Shown: positions 12,872 through 20,487 of the stretch, one piece after another | Layout of the letters: every line of letters starts with the position of its first letter | Position numbering within the stretch: position 1 is the stretch's first letter | Source: a virus | DNA: 20,487 nt | Strand: one strand, 5' to 3' | IMG/VR virus record: IMGVR_UViG_3300003891_000021 | Location: 6,021 to 26,507 of that record | The notes under the pieces: model-generated | Seen by the model: only the letters and a program-made list of their open reading frames with translations | Databases searched by the model: none | Told to the model about the DNA's origin: nothing | Program-made: the position numbers and the translations under genes

Positions 12872-14423
12872 TAAAAAAAGAAGCAAAAGTAATACTGAAA
12901 AAAATGATTGGAAAAAAAAGATTATGATATTATTGCAAGAGCAAAAAGGATATATACCATATATAGCGAGAAAGTTAGGGATGACAAATTCTGCATTGAT
13001 GGATATAATTGAAAGGGATATTGAATTAAGGAAAACATATGAAGATATTATTAATGATAATGAAATTGAAATGCAATACGATAGAAAAAATTTGAGAATG
13101 AAGGCGTTAAAGAAAACATATGATTTAATTGACAAAGGCAAAGAAAATATAATTAGATTATGGACAGAAAAGGAAGCTGAAAAAGATGAAGAAATAAAAG
13201 AGACAAAGACAAGAGAATTAATCAAAATAGATGATTACTTTCCTCATATGACAATGATATATTATCAAATGCAGAAAAATAAAGATAAGAAAACAATAAT
13301 CAACATAGGCGGTGCAAGATCGGGTAAATCATTTGCAACATTGCAGTTATTAATTGAAAAGTTAATAAATGAAAACAATATAACTATATTAATTGTAAGA
13401 AAGACACTTCCTTCATTGAAATTATCAACTATACCCGTCATTGAGAGCATATTAGAAATGTTAGGACTGCTAAATAAAATAGAACATAACAAAACGGATA
13501 AATATTTTAAATGCAGAGAAAATATTTTATATTACAGAAGTTTAGATGATTACAATAAAATCAAATCAACAGAATTCAATTATATATACATAGAAGAAGC
13601 AAATGAATTAACCTATTATGATTATGAAATTTTGAAAATGAGATTATCACGACTTAATAATAATAAAAATAAAATCAATCAAATATATATGTCAACTAAT
13701 CCAATTAATTGCTGGATAAGGTGGGATATAGCAGAGAAACTGGACAATCATAAAGATATTGAAATAATCAAATCAAATTATCTTGGCAACATTGAAAATC
13801 TTCCGCCTGACTACATTCAAACATTAGAGAGCTTGAAATATCAGAATGAGAATTTATATAAAATATATACACTGGGGGAATGGGCAGACATAGAAGATAT
13901 AATATATCCAAAATGGCAAACAATAAATGAGATATTAATTAATTGGAAAGATATGGAAAAAATTGCATACGGACTTGACTTTGGCTATACGAATGAAACA
14001 GCGATGGTATTGGTAGGACAAAGAGAAAATAATATATATGTGAAAGAAATAATTTATAAAACTAAATTAACAAATCAGGATTTAATTAAGATAATAAAAG
14101 CATTGCCTCATAAATATGATATATATGCTGACCCTTCAGAGCCAAACTTAATTGAGGAAATTCAAAGAGAGATAAAAAATCAATATATATATCCTGCCAA
14201 TAATGATGTAGGATATGGCATAAATTATATACAAGCGAGGAATATATATATAGAAGAAAATTCAGTGAACTTGATAAATGAAATTAAATCTTATTGCTAT
14301 AAGCGGGATAAGGATGGCAGAATAACAGAAGACCCTGTGAAATTCAGAGACCACTTACTGGATGCGATGCGATATGGGGCATTAGTCCCCGAGCCACCTA
14401 ATATAATGATAGGAAGATTATGA
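12861..14423 (+). CDS. terL: Terminase large subunit with N-terminal small-terminase-like helix-turn-helix
   Basis: A 520-residue packaging motor. ATPase: Walker A GGARSGKS (150-157), Walker B YIYIEEA (241-247), coupling motif STN (278-280). Nuclease: D373 (GLDFG), D424 (ADPSE) and D501 (HLLDAMRY) give the RNase H-like metal site. It pumps DNA into the prohead and cuts it. Residues about 15-100 precede the usual start and include 'GYIPYIARKLGMTNSALMDIIERD', a helix-turn-helix followed by a helix-rich segment like that of small terminases. No separate small-terminase gene is in the window. The start overlaps the preceding gene by 11 bases, and SD is weak. Confidence 0.95.
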   Translation: MYGSKKRSKSNTEKNDWKKKIMILLQEQKGYIPYIARKLGMTNSALMDIIERDIELRKTYEDIINDNEIEMQYDRKNLRMKALKKTYDLIDKGKENIIRLWTEKEAEKDEEIKETKTRELIKIDDYFPHMTMIYYQMQKNKDKKTIINIGGARSGKSFATLQLLIEKLINENNITILIVRKTLPSLKLSTIPVIESILEMLGLLNKIEHNKTDKYFKCRENILYYRSLDDYNKIKSTEFNYIYIEEANELTYYDYEILKMRLSRLNNNKNKINQIYMSTNPINCWIRWDIAEKLDNHKDIEIIKSNYLGNIENLPPDYIQTLESLKYQNENLYKIYTLGEWADIEDIIYPKWQTINEILINWKDMEKIAYGLDFGYTNETAMVLVGQRENNIYVKEIIYKTKLTNQDLIKIIKALPHKYDIYADPSEPNLIEEIQREIKNQYIYPANNDVGYGINYIQARNIYIEENSVNLINEIKSYCYKRDKDGRITEDPVKFRDHLLDAMRYGALVPEPPNIMIGRL

Positions 14424-16441
14424 GCATAATAAAAAAGATATTTAATAAATTAATAAAGAAAGAATTCAAAGGCAATTGGTATACTATATACAGAGGAACA
14501 ATAGGAAGCAACACAATTAGAACATCTGGAAATGTGTTGGATGAGTTTAAAAATTGGAATTCTGTATGTATATCACTTATAATAAATCATATACAGCAAG
14601 CAACACTACGATTATATCAAAAAGGGAAAGACAATCAATACACAGAATTAGAAGAGCACGAATTACTTGACATAATTAGGCAACCTAATGAACTGCAATA
14701 TTATAGTGAATTCATTGAGCAAAGCGTGTTATGGCTTGAGCTGTCAGGGAATTTATTTTTATTGAAATTGAGAAATGGCAATAATAAAATATTTGGTTTA
14801 CTTCCTCTGCGTCCCGATTGTATTGAAATAGCGATAGACAAAAATGGATTTCCTGCCGAATATATATATCATATACCAAATTCAAATGTTGTAAAATATA
14901 CAAAAGAGGATATAATTCATCTTAAATATCCTTCGCCAAAATCATATATATATGGCGAGCCAGTCACGGCAAGGATTGCAAGTGCTTTGAAAATAGATGA
15001 TGAAATAAGGAACACAGAAAAAGCATTATTTGAAAATGCAGCAAATTTAGATTTTGCATTAATAGTGAAGAGCAGATTATCAGAAGCAGAGTTTGAAAGA
15101 TTAGAAACAAAATTCAAAGAAAAATATCAAGGAAGTAAAAATGCATATTCTCCCTTATTCCTCGCAGGCGAGGATATGCAAATACAACCTCTCTCACTTG
15201 CACCGAAAGACCTGGCTTTTCCGATTATGACATCTTGGATTAAAGAAATGATTTTCACTGCATATCACATACCCGTTGGCTTATTTGAGAATGTGACGAC
15301 TGTTGCAACAGCAGAGCAGGCAGACATTATATTTCAAAGAGAATGCATACTTCCACGATTGAAAAAATTGGAGCGAGCACTTACATTATTTGCAAAAGAA
15401 TTTGATAATAATTTACTTTTTGAATTTGATAATCCTATTCCAAAAGACCGAGAATACGAGTTGAGAAAAAATATAGCATATATACAAAATCAAGTAATAA
15501 GCATTAACGAATTAAGAAAACAGGAAGGGTTGGAAGAAGTTGTATGGGGCAACACTCCTCTTATTCCTGCGACTTACATTAATCTTAATAAAAATGAAAA
15601 TCAAATACAAAAGAAACAATTGAAAAACACAACTCAACATTGGCTACAATATATACAGAAAAGAAGATTAGTTGAAATAAATTTGAAACAAAAAATAATA
15701 GAAGCATTTCAGGAAGACAGAAAAAAAATTAAAGCAAAAATAAAAAATTATTATGAAACAAATAAAACAAAAATGATAACAAAAGATGACATAGATACTG
15801 ATTTTCTTCCCCTGCTTGATGAGATGATTGATTACTGGATTACATTATTAAAGAAGCCAGCAACGAAAATATTTTTGGATTTTGGAAAAGCAGAAATGGA
15901 AAGTTTAGGACTGCAAATCAATTGGTCAATTGAAAATCCGAGTATATATAATGTAGTAAATCTTCTTCTTAATAAAGGTGTAAGAGAAGTGGTTGGAACG
16001 ACAAGAGAAGAATTGAAAGAGCAATTAGCAGAAATGATAAAAGAAAATAGAAGCGTAGAAGAGATGATGGATGCAATTGACGAGACAGTTGACAACTGGA
16101 TAACAGGCAGAAGCCGTGCGTGGATGATTGCGAGAACGGAGACAACGAAACTTTCAAACGCAGGCAAAATCACAGCAGACGAAGAAATACAAAAAAATTA
16201 TAATGTGCAAATAATGAAAGTGTGGGCATCTGCAATAGATGAAAGGACAAGGTCTTTTGAAAATTCCGACTTTGGACACTTGGAGGCGGATGGCGAAGAA
16301 GTTCCAGTATCAGAAATGTTTGTGGCAACAGGCGAGGAATTAATGTATCCAGGCGATCCATCTGGCTCGCCCGGCAATGTAATTAATTGCAGGTGCACAT
16401 ATACATCATATATACAAGAGAAGGAGGAAACAAATGATTAA
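14420..16441 (+). CDS. Portal protein fused to a MuF-like C-terminal domain
   Basis: A 673-residue protein, about 250 longer than simple HK97 portals. Residues about 30-390 have portal features (YRGTIG start, 'ELLDIIRQPNE', 'SGNLFLLKLRNG', 'HLKYPSP', 'TAYHIPVGLFENVTT'). A helical linker follows (about 400-530), then a MuF domain: 'ARTETTKLSNAGK' (571 on), 'WASAIDERTR', H620, 'DGEEVPVSEMF', 'YPGDPSGSPGNVINCRCTY' (NCRC at 656-659). A dodecameric portal in the head vertex is expected, with the MuF domain inside the head. Starts in an ATGA overlap with the terminase gene. Confidence 0.92.
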   Translation: MSIIKKIFNKLIKKEFKGNWYTIYRGTIGSNTIRTSGNVLDEFKNWNSVCISLIINHIQQATLRLYQKGKDNQYTELEEHELLDIIRQPNELQYYSEFIEQSVLWLELSGNLFLLKLRNGNNKIFGLLPLRPDCIEIAIDKNGFPAEYIYHIPNSNVVKYTKEDIIHLKYPSPKSYIYGEPVTARIASALKIDDEIRNTEKALFENAANLDFALIVKSRLSEAEFERLETKFKEKYQGSKNAYSPLFLAGEDMQIQPLSLAPKDLAFPIMTSWIKEMIFTAYHIPVGLFENVTTVATAEQADIIFQRECILPRLKKLERALTLFAKEFDNNLLFEFDNPIPKDREYELRKNIAYIQNQVISINELRKQEGLEEVVWGNTPLIPATYINLNKNENQIQKKQLKNTTQHWLQYIQKRRLVEINLKQKIIEAFQEDRKKIKAKIKNYYETNKTKMITKDDIDTDFLPLLDEMIDYWITLLKKPATKIFLDFGKAEMESLGLQINWSIENPSIYNVVNLLLNKGVREVVGTTREELKEQLAEMIKENRSVEEMMDAIDETVDNWITGRSRAWMIARTETTKLSNAGKITADEEIQKNYNVQIMKVWASAIDERTRSFENSDFGHLEADGEEVPVSEMFVATGEELMYPGDPSGSPGNVINCRCTYTSYIQEKEETND

Positions 16442-17408
16442 AAAAAATTTGTCATTAGAAAAAAAAGAAAATGGTTATGTTATTTTGTCATCATCAAAGC
16501 CAGACAGCAACGGCGATGTGGTTGAGCAGAGCGGATGGATATTAGATGAGTTCTTGCAAAATCCAGTTATGTTTTATGCACACAATTATTTACAGCTGCC
16601 GATTGGCGTCTGGGAAGATGTAAGAGTAGAAGGCGATTATCTAATTGGCAAGCCAGTTTTCTCAAAGGTAGAAGAGCATTCACAAGCAAGAGTGATTGAG
16701 AAGTTGTGGAAAGAAGGGACAATCAAAGGAGCAAGTGTTGGTTTTATTCCTATTGAGTATGTGCCTTTGAAAGATGAGAACGGGAATGTAATTGGTATGC
16801 ATTATATACGACAAAAATTGATTGAAGTTTCAATCACTCCCTTACCCGCTCAATCAGAAGCATTGCGACTGCAATTGAAATCATATGGTATATATATTGA
16901 AAAAAAAGGAGCAATACCTTACAAAAAACATCCTCTTGCAAATGAAGACGAAAAATGGGATGCAAGCAAAGAAGTAAGAGAAGCAACAGTTGAGGACTTA
17001 AAGGAAATGTGTGCGTGGTATGATGAAGAAAATCCTGATATCAAAACATCTTACAAACTTCCTCACCACACGGCAAAGGGATATAAGACAGTATGGAACG
17101 GAGTAAGAGCAGCAATGGCTGCGCTGTTTGGTGCAAGAGGCGGAGTGGATATTCCCGAGAAGGACAAAGAAGGTGTATATAAACATTTGGCAAAACATTA
17201 TGAAGAATTTGAAAAAGAACCGCCAGAATGGAAATCAAGAGATTTATATTATGATATATATAGCAATATATATGATATAATAAATAAGATTAATGAAATG
17301 CAAATAAGAATATCATCTTTTGAAAATATAATCAATTCCAAAAAGGAAGAAAAAAATCTTGATGGAGGCGATTATAAATCAAAAGAAGATATAATAATAA
17401 TTAAATGA
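16434..17408 (+). CDS. HK97-type prohead protease with extra C-terminal domain
   Basis: A 324-residue protein with strong SD (AAGGAGG). The U35 serine protease core shows H50 (FYAHNY), S101 (KGASVGF) and E131 (LIEVSITPLPAQ). It cleaves the scaffold part of the capsid protein during maturation. After residue 160 comes a conserved-looking region (IPYKKHPLA...W, CAWYDEENPDIKTSYKLPHH, NGVRAAMAALFGARGGVDIP, YKHLAKHYEEFEKEPPEW) found attached to some prohead proteases, function unknown to me. A coiled-coil tail (about 280-310) may be scaffold-like. It overlaps the portal gene by 8 bases and ends just before the capsid gene. Confidence 0.9.
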   Translation: MIKKNLSLEKKENGYVILSSSKPDSNGDVVEQSGWILDEFLQNPVMFYAHNYLQLPIGVWEDVRVEGDYLIGKPVFSKVEEHSQARVIEKLWKEGTIKGASVGFIPIEYVPLKDENGNVIGMHYIRQKLIEVSITPLPAQSEALRLQLKSYGIYIEKKGAIPYKKHPLANEDEKWDASKEVREATVEDLKEMCAWYDEENPDIKTSYKLPHHTAKGYKTVWNGVRAAMAALFGARGGVDIPEKDKEGVYKHLAKHYEEFEKEPPEWKSRDLYYDIYSNIYDIINKINEMQIRISSFENIINSKKEEKNLDGGDYKSKEDIIIIK

Positions 17409-17422
17409 AAGGAGAAAAAAAT

Positions 17423-18532
17423 ATGGAATTAACAAAAGAAGAACTTATTAAAATGTTTGATGAGCAAATCAACAAAACATTTGACGAGAAGATTATAAGG
17501 TATTTTGATGAACAGCAAAAGAAGATGATTGTCAACAAACCTCAACTGCCTGTTGACAAAATGCTTGACACAGAAGGAAAACTAAAAGAAATAATCAAGC
17601 AACTTATTACTGGTGAAGTAAAAAAAGATGTTTTGTTTGGAACAAATGCAAGTGGAGGGTATGCGATACCAACTGAACTTGCAGAAGAATTGATTGCATA
17701 TACACTGCCTAATTCTATATTCTTACAGAAAGCAAAAGCAATTAAAAACAAATCAGGCAAGATGGATTTTGTAGGAGTGAACTGGCAATATGCAAATATC
17801 ACGAATGGATTTTGGGGCGGGATTAAATGTGAATTCACAGACGAAGCAACAGCACCAACCGAGACGCAACCTGGCTGGTATAAAGTTTCTTTGTCTGCTG
17901 AAGCATTAAGAGCTTATGTAGAAATATCAAGATTATGGCTGACTGGGAATGCAATCAATGGACAAGCGTCAATTGCAAACTTACTTGCACAAGCACTCGG
18001 CTTTTATATTGATTATTACTGCATAAACGGGGATGGCTCTGGACATTATCCGTTAGGAGTCCTAAATGCTACTTCATTAATCACACACACAAGGAAAACA
18101 GCAAATCAAGTAGCATATGAAGACCTTGCAGGAATGTATAGCAAATTCTACTTGCAAGGGAACGGCAATCCTGTTTGGATTATCAATCAATCAACATTGA
18201 ATTATATTGCACAAATGACAGGCGGAACAAATCAATTAATATTTGTCAATCCAAACACAGGGCAGGTCAACAGTATATATGGCATACCAGTTCATATCAC
18301 TTGGGCAAACCCAGTTCTGGGCTCAACTGGTGATGTGATATTGGCAGACCTTGCTTATTATGGTGTGCTATTACAGGAAGAAATGAGGATAGAGGCATCG
18401 GCAGATTACAAGTTTCCAACTGATATGATTGCAATGAAAGCGATTATGAATGTAGATGGTGCACCTCTCTGCGACAATAAAATCGCATATGCAACAAGCA
18501 CTTATGCCTCACCTTTTGTAGCACTTGCATAA
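17423..18532 (+). CDS. Major capsid protein (HK97 fold)
   Basis: I chose ATG 17423: AAAGGAG lies just upstream, whereas ATG 17405 (six codons earlier) lies inside that SD region and overlaps the protease stop. The 369-residue product has a charged, coiled-coil N-terminus (about 1-60, scaffold-like delta domain), then 'TNASGGYAIPTELAEELI', 'VEISRLWLTGNA', 'DYYCINGDGSGHYPLGVLNA' and 'GIPVHITWANPVL...GDVILADLAYYGVLLQEEMRIEAS', all typical of HK97-fold capsids. The protease encoded just upstream should remove the N-terminal part. Several hundred copies build the head. Confidence 0.95.
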   Translation: MELTKEELIKMFDEQINKTFDEKIIRYFDEQQKKMIVNKPQLPVDKMLDTEGKLKEIIKQLITGEVKKDVLFGTNASGGYAIPTELAEELIAYTLPNSIFLQKAKAIKNKSGKMDFVGVNWQYANITNGFWGGIKCEFTDEATAPTETQPGWYKVSLSAEALRAYVEISRLWLTGNAINGQASIANLLAQALGFYIDYYCINGDGSGHYPLGVLNATSLITHTRKTANQVAYEDLAGMYSKFYLQGNGNPVWIINQSTLNYIAQMTGGTNQLIFVNPNTGQVNSIYGIPVHITWANPVLGSTGDVILADLAYYGVLLQEEMRIEASADYKFPTDMIAMKAIMNVDGAPLCDNKIAYATSTYASPFVALA

Positions 18533-18541
18533 GGAGGATAT

Positions 18542-18895
18542 ATGGTAAAGCATATAGTCACACAAGAGGCAAATGATTATAGCGTTGGAACAAATACTTC
18601 CTCAGCTGTAAACATAGCCAATTTTGGCGAAGCAAAATCAGTGACAATGATTGCATCCGCTACATTAGGAGCAAGTGCAACAATAACAGCACAACTCAAA
18701 GGCTGTGCGACTGCAAGCGGAACATATACAGATATTGCAGGGGGAACAATCACATTGTCTGCAAATGGAAACTCATATGTGACTATTGACATTCCCGCCG
18801 ATGTGAATTACTTGAAAGTTGCTTTGACTGTTGCAACTGCTGCCAGCAAGGCATGCGTTGCATTGATATTTGGTAAAATCAGAATTAACACATAA
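18542..18895 (+). CDS. Putative capsid decoration protein (117 aa)
   Basis: Good SD (AAGGAGG). The product is rich in Ala, Thr, Ser and Gly, strand-rich and low in lysine compared with neighbours: 'VTMIASATLGASATITAQLKGCATASGTYTDIAGGTITL ...' then 'IPADVNYLKVALTVATAASKACVALIFGKI'. Two cysteines. Size, composition and position directly after the capsid gene and before a strong hairpin fit a head decoration or stabilising protein made at high level. No family motif is certain. Confidence 0.5.
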   Translation: MVKHIVTQEANDYSVGTNTSSAVNIANFGEAKSVTMIASATLGASATITAQLKGCATASGTYTDIAGGTITLSANGNSYVTIDIPADVNYLKVALTVATAASKACVALIFGKIRINT

Positions 18896-18897
18896 TA

Positions 18898-18928
18898 AAT
18901 AAGGGGAGAGTTTATCTCTCCCCTTATT
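18898..18928. terminator. Strong perfect hairpin after the capsid and decoration genes
   Basis: AATAAGGGGAGAG (18898-18910) pairs perfectly with CTCTCCCCTTATT (18916-18928) around TTTAT. The U-tract is weak (TTATT), so it may terminate only partly or block 3' exonucleases, which would keep the capsid mRNA more abundant than the connector genes that follow. The next SD (AAAAGGAG) begins a few bases later. Confidence 0.7.
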
Positions 18929-18943
18929 GCAAAAGGAGTATAT

Positions 18944-19147
18944 ATGGCAAAACAAATAAAAATCATTAAATGCGTAGATATCAACGGCAAAATGTATGAT
19001 ATAGGAGAAATAATAGAATTGGCAAGCGATGTAGCGGATTATCTTATCAGGCAAGGAATAGCAATTGAGGAAACAGAAACAGCACAAAAGGAAATTGAAA
19101 CAGAAAAAATTCAGAATACAAGCATAAAGAAGACAAAGAAAAAATAA
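18944..19147 (+). CDS. Small head-associated protein (67 aa)
   Basis: SD AAAAGGAG with an ATAT spacer. The product has a short strand-rich N-terminus ('IKIIKCVDINGKMYDIGEIIELASDVADYLIRQGIAI'), a pattern common in small proteins between capsid and connector genes in HK97-type phages ('...g..y.pGd.iel....a..Li..G.a'), followed by a charged, lysine-rich tail. Role not known; perhaps head completion. Its stop overlaps the next start by one base (TAATG). Confidence 0.65.
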   Translation: MAKQIKIIKCVDINGKMYDIGEIIELASDVADYLIRQGIAIEETETAQKEIETEKIQNTSIKKTKKK

Positions 19148-19683
19148 TGCCTTTCAATACCTTCCAAGAGCTGGGCTCAAGAGTTGCAATTTCTAATCCG
19201 ACGCCTGAACAAATTCAGGAATTGAAAAAATGCATTGACTTGGCTTATGGCATAATGAAGAATTGCACTGGAAGAGATTTGTTATATAATGCATACAAAG
19301 AAAAATATTATCAAACAAAAGGAACGAGATTGTATTTGAAAAATATTCCTGTTGCAAATTTAGTAAGTGTGAAAATAGATGGCACTTCTTATAATGTTTC
19401 AGAATTTATGATATTTGATGAGTATATATATTATAGTAATGGTTGGAATTGTGAGTATTATATTGAAATAGAATATGAGGGCGGTTATGAAGAAGGAACA
19501 GCAAATTACGAAACATTAAAAAATATTGAAAGAGAAATTGCAAGCATAATCTGGAAAAGAGGCGGTTCAGGGCATTTCACAATTGACCAGTATGGCGTTG
19601 CAAATTTCAGCACTTCACAACTGGATGTAGAAATGAAAGAATTGATAACACAACTGGATATATACAAAAGGATATTGATATGA
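19147..19683 (+). CDS. Head-tail connector (adaptor) protein
   Basis: A 178-residue protein that begins at ATG 19147 within TAATG. It has a helical N-terminus (TPEQIQELKKCIDLAYGIMKNCTGRDLLYNAYKEKYY), a beta insert ('GTRLYLKNIPVANLVSVKIDGTSYNVSEFMIFD..YIYYSNGWNCEYYIEIEYEGGY') and a helical C-terminus. This matches the helix-beta-helix layout of HK97 gp6-like connector proteins, which form a ring under the portal. Position between capsid and gp10-like genes agrees. No SD; coupled to the preceding gene. Confidence 0.75.
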   Translation: MPFNTFQELGSRVAISNPTPEQIQELKKCIDLAYGIMKNCTGRDLLYNAYKEKYYQTKGTRLYLKNIPVANLVSVKIDGTSYNVSEFMIFDEYIYYSNGWNCEYYIEIEYEGGYEEGTANYETLKNIEREIASIIWKRGGSGHFTIDQYGVANFSTSQLDVEMKELITQLDIYKRILI

Positions 19684-20108
19684 GCAAGGATGATTTTGAA
19701 TTTACTTTAAGATTAGATTTATCACAGCTGGAAAGAAAAATTGATTTAGGACTTCTAAATATGGCGATGACAATTGAAAAATATGTAAAGGAATTAATGC
19801 AGAAAACACAGAAAACAGGAAGACAATATTATATACCTGGCACGAGGCAGAAATACACTGCCTCCGCACCTTATCAACCTCCAGCTGTGAGAACTGGAAG
19901 ATTATTACATAGTATATATCATTCAAGTGTAGAAAAAGATATGCAAGGAAAATATGTGATGTTAGGAGCAGGTGCAAAAAGTGGAAATTATCTTTATGCA
20001 AAAGGGTTGGAATTTGGAACAGAGAAAATGAAGCCCAGGCCTGCTTGGATAAGAGTGTTGAAAGAAAAGAAAGATGAAATAATTCAAGCATTTAAGAAAT
20101 TTTTTTAA
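19680..20108 (+). CDS. HK97 gp10-like tail completion protein
   Basis: A 142-residue protein starting in an ATGA overlap. Family signature: 'YTASAPYQPPAVRTGRLLHSIYHS' followed by 'YAKGLEFGTEKMKPRPAWIRVL', as in HK97 gp10 and related proteins that complete the tail side of the head-tail junction. The N-terminal helix (SQLERKIDLGLLNMAMTIEKYVKELMQ) is typical as well. Confident call. Confidence 0.88.
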   Translation: MSKDDFEFTLRLDLSQLERKIDLGLLNMAMTIEKYVKELMQKTQKTGRQYYIPGTRQKYTASAPYQPPAVRTGRLLHSIYHSSVEKDMQGKYVMLGAGAKSGNYLYAKGLEFGTEKMKPRPAWIRVLKEKKDEIIQAFKKFF

Positions 20109-20117
20109 GGAGTATAT

Positions 20118-20258
20118 ATGGTGCAAATATTTATATGTAGCAAATGCAATAAAGAGCAGGAAGGTTACTACCCCCGAGTTTGTGAATGTGGGGGGCAGGA
20201 CTTTTCTGTTAAGAAAGAAAAAAAAATAAGAAAGGAGGAAAGCGATGACAATAAGTAG
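20118..20258 (+). CDS. Zinc-ribbon miniprotein (46 aa)
   Basis: ATG 20118 follows AAGGAG with an ATAT spacer. The 46-residue product has CSKC (C7, C10) and CECGG (C22, C24), a zinc-ribbon arrangement, then a basic tail (KKEKKIRKEE). It could bind zinc and DNA or RNA. It sits between tail completion and tail tube genes, an odd place for a nucleic-acid-binding protein. Its last 14 bases overlap the next gene. Confidence 0.6.
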   Translation: MVQIFICSKCNKEQEGYYPRVCECGGQDFSVKKEKKIRKEESDDNK

Positions 20259-20487
20259 TGATAATTTCAGGATTGGTGCTTGCAAAGTAACTTATAATTC
20301 AATTAATTTGGGCGCTCTTCATGGGACAGCGGAAATATCAATTGAAGGAAGTTACACTGATGAGAAAAGCGATCAGTGGGGCGATGTATTGATAAACAAA
20401 ATCATCAAAGGCAAAAGTGCAAAGGCAAAAGTTCCATTAACAGAAGCACAGATTGACCAATTAAAAAATGTATTTGGCGACTGGACT
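20245..20487 (+). CDS. Tail tube (major tail) protein, partial at window end
   Basis: ATG 20245 has a strong SD (AAAGGAGG). Eighty-one codons are visible and the frame is open to the window end. The fragment (NFRIGACKVTYNSINLGALHGTAEISIEGSYTDEKSDQWGDVL, then KAKVPLTEAQIDQL) resembles siphophage tail tube proteins: 'G...v.y....lg...g..ei......y.....d..G......... v...v.l.e'. It would polymerise into the tail tube. Position after the gp10-like gene agrees. Confidence 0.7.
   Translation, partial: MTISSDNFRIGACKVTYNSINLGALHGTAEISIEGSYTDEKSDQWGDVLINKIIKGKSAKAKVPLTEAQIDQLKNVFGDWT

Overview
The window is a contiguous piece of a tailed double-stranded DNA phage (Caudoviricetes, HK97-type head). It is very A+T rich, and every gene I can support lies on the + strand. 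Genes are densely packed, often with ATGA or 8-11 nt overlaps. Strong Shine-Dalgarno (SD) sites such as AGGAGG are common, often followed by an (AT)n spacer. The host is most likely a diderm (Gram-negative-type) bacterium with sigma-54: there is a GH23 lytic transglycosylase, several products have signal peptides, and the first operon has a consensus -24/-12 promoter. Heavy use of ATA, AGA and AGG codons would fit a thermophile such as an Aquificota member, but that is a guess. No integrase, tRNA, CRISPR array or insertion sequence was seen.

Left part (1-7674), early and replication genes. After a partial gene comes a 297-base noncoding stretch with a palindrome, a consensus sigma-54 promoter (447-462) and two tandem hairpins that begin at the predicted transcript start. 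The operon then encodes small unknown proteins, a probable single-strand annealing protein with a C-terminal zinc finger, a Cas4-like nuclease with an Fe-S cysteine set, two tiny membrane proteins, a small PD-(D/E)XK nuclease coupled to a DPPY methyltransferase, and a DUF927-like ATPase. Several hairpins sit between these genes, just before the SD sites of the next gene. The loop of one (3399-3473) carries a perfect 13-nt antisense copy of the SD-to-start region of the operon's first gene (524-536). This suggests an antisense feedback RNA built into the operon.

Middle (7675-8243), replication origin. Directly after the ATPase gene lie twelve copies (nine exact, three with one mismatch) of an 8-bp repeat, GTGTTACA. 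They are spaced 9 or 11 bp within clusters and arranged around a 15-bp inverted repeat. The repeat encloses an almost pure A/T tract with a TACGTACGTA palindrome near its centre.

Right part (8244-20487), lysis, adsorption and virion genes. A lytic transglycosylase with two possible starts is followed by a sigma-70-like promoter whose -10 box abuts the next ATG, so that mRNA may be leaderless. Then come putative baseplate and fibre proteins, a holin-like protein, two exported proteins, a terminase large subunit with an N-terminal helix-turn-helix resembling a small terminase, a portal-MuF fusion, a prohead protease, the major capsid protein, a probable decoration protein, a strong hairpin, head-tail connector proteins, a zinc-ribbon miniprotein and the start of a tail tube gene that runs off the end. 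The cysteine-containing exported proteins next to the fibre and holin genes are unusual for a tailed phage.
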